Shown here in pieces: positions 55,552 to 64,000 of a DNA stretch of 64,000 bases (position 1 is its first letter; every line of letters starts with the position of its first letter). A model generated the notes under the pieces. The model was not told where the DNA came from. It worked only from the letters and a program-made list of their open reading frames with translations, and did no database searches. A program made the translations under genes and the position numbers. The DNA is from Terfezia claveryi. Taxonomy: Eukaryota; Ascomycota; Pezizomycetes; Pezizales; Pezizaceae. The stretch spans positions 310,001 to 374,000 of the forward strand of contig WHUX01000013.1 in the NCBI GenBank assembly GCA_015179025.1, in the 5' to 3' direction.

Positions 55552-57606
55552 ATGGCTGGAGCACAACATGTTGGGGGTTTCGACTCCATCATTAACGTTA
55601 ACTGGCCGGAGACCCAGGAACTGTTCAATGCCGCACGGCGGTGCCTGGACAGATTTCACCGTGAATTAAATAACCTCGACATATTTACACCCGAGCCCTC
55701 AAATCAGGAGATCTCTAGTCTCTTACACTACCTCGCGCAGAAAGCTTTGGATATTGTGCCTCACAACACGCAACAGAGCATTTATGCTGATAGCTTGACT
55801 GCCGCCTGGCTTTATGCATCAGCAAGTCCATGGAACCCCCTCGGAGGTATTCGCAGTGCAGAGAAAGCAGATCCAGGCTCGACCACAGTCAGACCAGAAT
55901 TCTCCAATTCTTTCCCCCCTCTTGAATGTAACCCCAGAAATTCGAGCCATGAAACCCGTCACCCCCAGCCCACACTGCCAGCCGAGCCGCAAAACTTAGA
56001 GGTATTGAATCCCTCTGCACTGGCGCAAACCCAGCCTCTGCATCATGGGACGAACGCCTTGACATATCAACCCACCAACGCACCTCGTAAAAACGGCCGC
56101 TGCAGTATCGCACACAGCAACGACGCCAGTCAACTGGACTTTCAGTGGTCCCGCGAGAGCCAGAAAACTTCAATAACCCCCCCAAAATTTCATGGAACCC
56201 CAAACAGATCCTCAGTTATTGCGGGTGTTGGGCCTCTCTCGACCTCTTCCAAGTCACTGGAAGATGATTGTTCCCATTCGGTAACACAGGAGCAAGTTAG
56301 CGGCAGTGTGGTAGGTCCTGGGGCCCGCCGAGAGCGCCCATTAACATCTACGGAGGTAGGGTCGTCCCATACGGAGGCTGCTCCTTGCAATCCCGAACAG
56401 GTACAAGAAATTCCCAAATCTGCTGTTTCTCCTGCAACGACGACTGGAGGCAATGCACAGAAAAAGAAATTTTACTGTAACTTTAGAGGTTGCAACAAAA
56501 GTTTTGACTGGGAATGGAAATCCGAGTGAGTTCTTCAGCAGATCTGAGTCTTGGTTGGATTGACACCTAACATGTAATCTAGGGACCATCGGAAGGTCCA
56601 TACCAAAGAAAAGTCATTTTGTTGTCCTGATTGCAATGCTTACTTTGGAAGAGATCGGGACTTGGTCAAACACAAGCTGTCGCAGAAGCACAAAAAAGCT
56701 ACCCATGGGCTGTCTCTCCAAAGTATTACTTCCAGCATGGATACTAATTTGAGAGCTTCAAGCGCTGTAGCACGTGGTAAAAGTCCAGGAAGCGCTTCGC
56801 GTCCCTCCCGCGGAAGAACTGGAAGTTCAGTCGGTAGCAGAAGAGGCCCTCCTGCAGCAACATCTAGTACTAGTGTGGCTGTTCGTGGCAATGGTGAGAT
56901 GGAGGTGAGCGGGAATGCTGGTGATGAGGCAGATAGCATTGCACAAACCCCAAGTGATCCGACAGCAGGTGGTAACTTAGCACAAGCGTACACACCCACA
57001 TCTCGCTCCAGGAGCGTAAAACGGATCCGAACCATTAGTGACATTGACACCAACAATGAGGATGAAAGTGATACCGAAGTTACCAGGGGTCCAGACACAG
57101 AGAGCTTTTGCACCAGTCCAATATCTCCGGCTGCCGGCCGCTGCCGTAATTTGGTCCCTTATCCCCCAATACCCCCCTCACGCTCCAACTGCAGCAGTTC
57201 CTCTTTATCACCAACTCAGATATCACACCGGAGGCGGCCTAAACCCCACCGCATATTCAACAACAGTACGGATGGCAGTGTAGTTGCGATAAGCAATGTA
57301 CCCGCAATCACTTTCAGCCTGTTCCGATCACCAATGTTACCCACGGATGAAAGTCAAGGTGTAGGCTGGCAGCTTGCACCTACGGAGGATAGGGCAACCA
57401 CCTCCTCCGTTATGACGTCGACAGATGACTACATGCAGTATATTAATATGGATTATGATCCCCCTCAAACAACCCACGCACCCCAACCCCAACAACCCAT
57501 TCTCTGGAACACCGCTAGTGGTGATACTCTCAGTACAATTTCCACCAGTGAATACCACCGAGACTTATCGGCTCGTTCTTGTGGTGCGGGGAGTGATGGT
57601 GGCTAA
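55552..57606 (+). CDS. C2H2 zinc-finger protein with two fingers (2 exons)
   Basis: Exons 55552-56525 and 56583-57606 with a 57-nt intron (GTGAGT...TCTAG), giving 665 aa. The intron falls inside finger 1: CNFRGCNKSFDWEWKSE is completed by DHRKVH downstream, restoring C-x4-C-x12-H-x3-H. Finger 2 is CPDCNAYFGRDRDLVKH with a second His after KLSQK. Residues about 1-100 are helical in character (ELFNAARRCLDRFHRELNNL, SLLHYLAQKALDIV). The remainder on both sides of the fingers is Ser/Pro/Arg-rich and likely disordered. Fingers lie mid-protein (about residues 307-362), unlike the C-terminal fingers of the neighbouring gene. Probable transcription factor or chromatin-associated protein. Confidence 0.82.
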
Positions 57607-58077
57607 TGTTGCCAGTACGCATGTTGACCTTCAAAGACTAGTCCTATATGCCTACTACTCCTTGTATTAGCTACGATACCCCCTACACTGCAGGACTGGA
57701 TGTACCATTTCCAGAAAACTGTATTCTTTGTTGACACTGCGTCGTCTCAGAAGCGTATACACCGACGCAACCACATGATGAAACATGCAATTAATGACTG
57801 GCACTCCACGAATCGATATCTGAGGACAAAGATTCAATTGTATACCGCTTCAGCAGCCACGAGCAGCTGACTCCAGATTTTCCCATTTTCTCCGCTTTAT
57901 CTCTATTAAATTGTATCATCCATCTCCTGGTATGGCAAAAGTCTGACTCCATTGTTTCCCCTTATGTTTAGCTAGATATAGATATCGAACTACTTCTTGA
58001 TAGCCTTACAGTATTTTGGGCACTTAATTCCTTGGATTCCCTTTAATTTCCCTTTAATCCCATAATGATACTTTTAC

Positions 58078-58142
58078 CCTATTTATTTTTTTAATTTTTT
58101 ATTTTATTTATTTATTTTTTTTTATTTTAATTTTTTTTTTTT
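58078..58142. repeat. T/A low-complexity tract
   Basis: 65 bp made only of T and A in runs of ATTT and T8-T12. It may be a decayed poly-T (retroposon tail) but no duplication was found. Confidence 0.8.
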
Positions 58143-60913
58143 GGCGTTGAAGCGAGGGTAACAAAAGCTGCAAACAGACGCCAGGTTCGATTTGGCGATA
58201 TAGATTTAATGTCACATATTGTACTGTATAATTCTTTGTTTATTTTTCATTCATTACCAAGATGTTTACTTAAGACATGTGCTATAGATATGAATCTAAG
58301 AGGGCTCCAAGATGCTCTAGTCTTTTGGCTCTCCTTGGTCGGTCGAGCTCTAGCCTGAATTATTCAATAATACGGTATATCCATATGGTAAGATACCTAT
58401 CGTAACTAGCCTCTACGGTCAACCTGTCGATCGAGCATGTTATCGCACTAGGACTCTGCATACTAGGAGTTGTCACCATTCATGGAGCAAGCCTTGTGAG
58501 GTTGCTGAAGCTAGCCTCGTCGCCGAAATCGAGGGCGAGATACCTACGTATACAGTACTTCAGCCTCAATCCAAGTTGTCTTTCGGGCATAACATCCGCG
58601 ATAGCAAGGTCTTTGTGGCGCAAAGATAGCCACAAGCCTGCATACCCGTAATCCAACCATAATATCATGCTAACTTCATTATTCCCTGATTAGGCCGATT
58701 CTCCACGTGGCATAGTTCCCCTCAAAAGTGTTTCTTGGTAGGTAGGGCTATCCCTGTAATGAGATCCTGACTTGATAATAAGTCATCTGATTCGAAGCCT
58801 TAAAAATGACGTTGTGAAGAATTAGTGTAGTATCAGACCCCGCATGAAGATGTTTGGCTTATCTCTCTTTCGCTGAGAATAGCCCCTTAGTATAGCGGTA
58901 ATGTATATGAGCACGAGCCACTTGCAGAACGAATACATGAAGCTATGATCATGTATATATAAATTTCAATTTACATTTATAATTGTCTGTTAGCATACAA
59001 ACTATCTACATATCGGGTCATGTAATCTATTTCTACTCCTACTTTGATATACCGGTAAATGTTTCTTGTTTCAAGGAAGTACCTATAGGTTCACTTGAGA
59101 ACCTGGCAGTGCAGGGTCATTTCTTCCGATTTTTAAAAAAGTATAAAGTAAACTGCTTTGTATAAGTACACTGGTGACTCCTTAATTTATGTTGAGTATG
59201 AACATCAAGAAATTTTTCAACCTCTGAGTAGTTTCATTGATACAGCTCACCCGTTGACTCAGCCTGTACCCCTTCACCAGTCATTAGTTGTATACTCTGA
59301 ATATTATTGGATATACGCTTTCCCACACCACTAGTGAAGGGCTGCAACTGATCTTGCACCGAAACTCCACCAATAACAGAGACAATGTGTATCCTCGCAC
59401 ATCATCCTACTCCCCCCCCCCCCGGGAATTACAGTTCAAAATAGAATGCTCACAGCAAATCAGTATTTCGCCTGTTACCATTCACCTATCACCGTCACGG
59501 GCAGAACGGAATACAGAGCTGTATATTCACGTCGGAAGAATTTGAGTTTCCTCCCCTTAACAGGCGGGACTCCACATGAGACCGGATGTACGTTCATCTC
59601 GAAACGTATAGTCTTTCCAAGGGCCCCAACTGTCAGCTATATCATATTATGAGGGAGTAGGAAAATGGATTAATTCCTAGAGCTCTTTCGGCTAATCAAC
59701 CTGCTTGTTCTCATGAATGTCTCTTTGTACTGTACATATTTAGATGGATATGAATTGATTTTGTGGTTAGATTAGTGCTCCGCTGTGCTTTCTTACATTC
59801 TATAGCTACTCTGTTTTAAGCCCTGAACTTCAGACTAATAAAGAAAGAATTCCCTGTTAGGAGCGTATAGTACTAATTTGATGTCGAATGCACATACTTG
59901 AATGGACCCAAAGCCTGTTTGGGATTGCACCTTTGGACAGATGTTATACAGAGGTTGCCAGTTGCATAAAAAGTGCCTGTTGTGAAAATCATGCCATATT
60001 ATGACGGGGAAAATCACAACCAAGAGTAAACCTGATACCGAAATGACTTCATTTATTATTATTATTAATCCCCGAAGCATGCTTGCGAATAGCAATACAT
60101 CCTTGCTCGTTTCAGAGGATAGAAGACATAACTGTGGGGCTTACCGGTACCCCCGCATAGTATGCCAACCGGGTGATTCCGGGGCCTCCCTAGAATTACA
60201 CCAGTTCCTGTCCCTGCATGTGACAGCGACCCCTCCCACTCGTTGAGCGCCTCTTCCAACACCATCCAGGCGTGCACATCCCTAGTTGCGGGCTGGCTGT
60301 AATTATTTTGTTTGTTTCATTCATGATCAATTTAATATTAAGATACCCATGAATGCAGTTACATACGGCATCGTTCCCTTGCTGTACCACCAACTCGGTA
60401 ATCCATCACCGAAGCAAACCAAGAGCTGATGAACGTTTGAACCGAACCAAACGATTGGGTACCATTGATTGCGCATGTTTGTAGCTTGGCAGAGCGAACC
60501 AGGGTCAGGAACCAAATTTGTTCTAGCACTGGCCCTCCCTTTACTGTACGGTACCAACCAACCAACGAGAGCAGATGTTCAGCATGTATCATACTTCTAG
60601 CACCGCAGGGATCATTCATGAGTCATTCTCACTTGGGAAAGAAGCAAATCGGCCAGAGATCGAGACTGGCACGTATTCTGCTTAGCTCAATGTAGCCCTC
60701 GCTCGGGGGGCTCCGATTGCCCTCCAAACACCGGGTAAGACCTGCTTAGGTATTCCCAACCGTCCAATAGCCTGAGACCACGCTGCCCCTAGCCATTAAT
60801 CTCAGCAGGATGCGAACCAAAAGTGCAACCAGCAAGGCTGCGGCAGACAGCTCACTTCGGCCATGCCAGGAGCTGTTTCGAACGAAGACGATGGGCTGAA
60901 AGAAGATCTCTTC

Positions 60914-60973
60914 GCTCCATCTATTGCTCCATCTATTGCTCCATCTATTGCTCCATCTGTTGCTCCATCTATA
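60914..60973. repeat. 12-bp minisatellite, five units
   Basis: Five tandem GCTCCATCTATT units, the fourth with one change and the fifth ending ATA. Non-coding context. Confidence 0.95.
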
Positions 60974-61389
60974 TAGAGTCGTACAGATACTCCACATCAT
61001 TACATTACATACAGGTAGAAGAGTACTGTTAGCGTGCACTCGTAGTTGAAGTTCATCCCATTGCTCTACTGAGTTCTCGGTTCATAAATCAGAGTGGGAC
61101 TGACTGTGTACGTTTGGCTATCAATAACGCAGAGTTGCATCTGCAGCGCAACTTTATTCAAATCATCCCCAAGCAGTTTTTTCCCGAGTGGTCAGTCTTT
61201 GTCAAGTTAAACGTTGGGATTCTCACCTACCGGTAACCCCGCAAAGCCCTATAGTTACGGCCCCTCGCCTTACCAAACAGGCTGTTTGCAGCTTATTATC
61301 ATCGCATCGTTCGGTGCTCGAGGCGCACGACGGGTTCTAGTCGCATCAAGCCTCGGGATATTTGGTGTAAGCCTGCGCTTTCCCGGAAC

Positions 61390-63923
61390 ATGAGCAGCAC
61401 CGCCGGGCCTCCGACTTCCACTTCCCCTTCCTTCAACGTTCAGGGTTTACATCATCCGACCACAAACCCGCTGGCTATTTCCCGGAGGGCAAATATAGGA
61501 TTTTACCCGCTCAACGGCCTGTACGCACAACAACCTCGTCCGAACCTGGGGGCCTTTCAAAGGGCCCGCCCAGAACTTGCTCCCCAGGAGCGTCAATATA
61601 TACTCCACGCGAGAAATCGTGGGGATATGGATGCACTGGTGAAGCAGCACTTTGTCTGTTCACGCTCTTCACCATCGCAAGGGGGCTTTCTAAGCGTTTT
61701 TCCAAATGACGGCAGGATGGGAGTATCTTCTGTGCCTCTCAGCAGGACGGAAAGCTGCCCGCTGCCAGGCCCTGCCTCGGGGAAAAGCCGAGTAATGAAG
61801 AGACAGCACTCGGTACCACTCCCTTCCCTCTCGCGGAGAATGTGGCATCCCTGATGGCACACTTTTCCTTGCCTCTTCCTATCGCCATATGCACTTTTGG
61901 ATCCTGAGCCCCATATTCTAATTCGATTTTACGTTAGTCTATCGATCCCTCAACCATCCCCGAACACCTGGGTCAGCTATTCACCGGAACAACTGACTTC
62001 ATGTACCAACAATCCTTTCAGACTCACCATGATCCCTCCATAACTCATGCCACTGTAAATAACGCAATGTGCCTCGTCCCGACTCTTTCATCATCCTTCC
62101 CACCACATGGATTACCGATACAGCAAATATCTGCGCCGGGGAGCATCCCTTCTGCTCTTGTAGGGTATCTCAGTCAAACTTTTCGAGACGACCCATTCTC
62201 GTCAGTACGCGGCAGTGCATTCCCACCGAACGACGACGAAGGTGCAATCGGGAATATCAGTATTCAAGGAGTATCCGGTAACATTGGCGCCAGCGGCCTA
62301 GGCCTCTCGCAGGCGGGTCTATCAACACAGTATTCTCACTTCCCTCTTGACTTCCCCTACACATTCGACATGAATGGTGCTGCCTTCACTGCTCCTCGTA
62401 TGGAGGCACAGCCGTCGACATCAACTTACTTTGATTCGGCCTCTACAAACGCAGATTTGGAATCAGGAGATGAGCTCCTGATATCAGAGATGGACATAAG
62501 GCGAGAGATGAACCAGGAACTGCACTCAGAGTTGGCGGGGCTTATCTCTACAAGTCAGCTTACTGTTCGTGACGACCACACAGTCTCTACGTTACCAATT
62601 CATCTATCACCCTTCAACAGCAGCGCTGGAGCCTTCGACTTCACCAAACAAACAATCGTAGGTGGTTTTGAGCAGTCTCTCCCGACTGACCTTCACCTGC
62701 TTCCCGAACTCACAGACACCGTGGGGACCCCAAGCTCTCCGGCACAGATGAGCAGGCAACCCAGTTGTACTACCAACTCTGCAAATAAATTCAACAATTT
62801 TGGAGCGCTTCCTCAGGCTCCAGTACCTATGGATGCCATCACCGCTCCCGAGATGGGAAGAGAGTGGTCCGACCTGTCAAACCCGGCCATTCCCACTTTC
62901 ATTGTGGGTTGTGCCCCACCATCTGATGGTCAATATCAACGTAAGCGGTTAAGACAGCCCCCACCGGAGGATATCGATCTGCTTCTGAAAGGAGCGGGAG
63001 TCGCCACAGCTGCTCCAGCTAATTATGGTCAAGATGTCGATGTTCCTGGTACTGGTGCCTTGCACGGACTGGCTTCCCAGCTGTCGTATGATACTAGCAG
63101 GGCCACTACCTTGGAACACTTCGGTCGTGACTTTGGAGGTGAATCGGGAACCGATGAAGGTATATGCACTTACAACCCAGCGAAGTTAAGGAGGGTCGAT
63201 GGGCAAGATGTTTGCGATGCACGAGCACACTCCAAGAGTGTCGAACTTGAAGGCCTCAAATCCTCGCCCAATGTCCCGAGTTTCATTTTGTCTACGACCC
63301 ATCCTTTACCCACCTTTGATCAGGATATGGCTATGAGGAGGGAGCGTGGAGCCCCTCCAAATGTGACACAGCCTTTCACTGGCAATACCCAACCGGTGAT
63401 GACAGCTACCACCACCACCCAAAATGTGACCAGGCCAAGGCCAGTCCAAGAACAAAGTCTCGGCAACCCACGGCCAAGGGCCTCTCTTGGGCCAATCAGC
63501 ATGAATTCCCAGATATCCAGCAGGTCATATGTCCGACGTCCCCACCCCCGAGCCTATTGCGATCAGTGCAATGAAGTCCGTGACGGCTTCCGTGGGGACC
63601 ATGAGCTACGTCGTCACAAGGAGCGAGTGCATGCGGTGAACAAGAAGGTTTGGGTTACCAAAGATATCAGTCCTGAAGGTGACTTTCTCGCTGGTTGCAA
63701 AGCTTGCAAGCGTGGAAAGCATTACTTTGCGGACTACAACGCTGCCGCCCATCTTCGGAGACAACATTTCTGTAAAGAAGGGAGGCGGGGAAGGCTAAGG
63801 AGGGAGCGTGATGAGAAGAGGGAACACAGCGTAGAGAAAATTCAGAGCAAATTAAGGAGGTGGGGTATGGATTGGAGGGAAGGGGCCCCTGCTAGCGTTC
63901 CCGGAGGGGGGGATTCACCATGA
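61390..63923 (+). CDS. Large C2H2-type protein with conserved C-terminal zinc module (2 exons proposed)
   Basis: The second exon is firmly open from 62022 (or an ATG at 62001) to the TGA at 63921-63923. A likely first exon runs 61390 to 61791, with donor GTAATG at 61792 and acceptor CTTTCAG at 62021 preceded by a good branch-like CTGAC. This gives 767 aa in frame. GTATCT at 61723 and GTACCA at 61813 are alternative in-frame donors. If unspliced, the protein is 640 aa from 62001. Two zinc motifs sit at the C-terminus: YCDQCNEVRDGFRGDHELRR with HKERVH, then GCKACKRGKHYFADYNAAAH with LRRQH. This pair, with KVW..D.SP.GDFL between, resembles a module conserved in many Pezizomycotina proteins (I believe Pfam DUF7896). 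A basic tail follows. The long middle is disordered. Likely nuclear regulator. Confidence 0.8.
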
Positions 63924-64000
63924 AATTCCTCAGGCGATGGATGCAGCAGATTGAGATTCCACAACAGGTTGGCAAAGCTAAAGGCACCATTGAGGGCTCA
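63924..64000. other. Downstream end of window
   Basis: 77 bp after the stop codon, presumably 3' UTR. Nothing else visible. Confidence 0.4.

Larger units (their letters stand above)
57607..61389. other. Intergenic stretch with AT-rich and minisatellite tracts
   Basis: Contains a T/A low-complexity tract at 58078-58142, an (ATT)5 run at about 60053-60067, a C11 run at 59412-59422 and a 12-bp minisatellite at 60914-60973. No gene is supported. Confidence 0.4.

Noticed and set aside
58150..58200. Possible tRNA B box (AGGTTCGATTTGGC)
   Set aside because: No matching A box, acceptor pairing or anticodon arm could be found around it.
1..64000. CRISPR arrays, operons, ribosome binding sites and prokaryotic features
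   Set aside because: The window is eukaryotic (spliceosomal introns, nuclear tRNA intron, fungal retroelements). No regularly spaced repeat array of CRISPR type was seen.

Overview
The window is nuclear DNA of a filamentous ascomycete (Pezizomycotina). It holds a HET-C family gene, several C2H2 zinc-finger genes whose 43-98 nt GT-AG introns restore the domain frame, fungal-type Ty3/Gypsy, Tad-like LINE, pogo and PIF/Harbinger elements, and an intron-bearing nuclear tRNA-Asp. Gene density is very low (five or six supported protein genes in 64 kb) and transposon relics are abundant. This fits a transposon-rich, truffle-like (Pezizales) genome, but the species is a guess.

Layout. 1-10.4 kb is a three-level transposon nest. 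A PIF/Harbinger element (Myb/SANT-like gene on +, DDE transposase on -) has its transposase split by an 8.06-kb Ty3/Gypsy chromovirus (1860-9914). The gag of that chromovirus is in turn split by a 1.79-kb short LTR element (2620-4410). Target-site duplications support both later insertions. 10.4-18.5 kb carries a pogo-type element encoding only a CENP-B-like DNA-binding region, a small spliced C2H2 gene, an integrase relic hit by a SINE, and a 646-bp TA-flanked inverted-repeat element. 18.9-22.8 kb holds the HET-C gene, preceded by an (AGTAC)13 microsatellite. 23.5-29.2 kb has a 1.26-kb inverted-repeat element, tRNA-Asp(GTC), a second pogo relic interrupted by a second SINE, and the 3' end of a Tad-like LINE. 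29.2-43.3 kb has no gene I can support, only small retroposon footprints. 43.3-64 kb is the protein-coding part: a 308-aa protein of unknown function and three multi-exon C2H2 genes, all on the + strand, with two hairpin MITEs between them.

How the parts relate. The SINE and the LINE share the same 3' tail just before poly-A, so the LINE machinery probably moved the SINE. Four unrelated short elements begin with CAG and sit on TA duplications, the habit of pogo/Fot1 transposases. Premature stops in the relics are mostly TAG that could come from C-to-T change in CAG/CTG, and the two Gypsy LTRs differ mainly at CpG sites. This points to methylation-linked decay. The host genes look intact: HET-C (secreted or membrane-trafficked, heterokaryon-incompatibility family) and a run of probable C2H2 transcription factors with long disordered N-termini.
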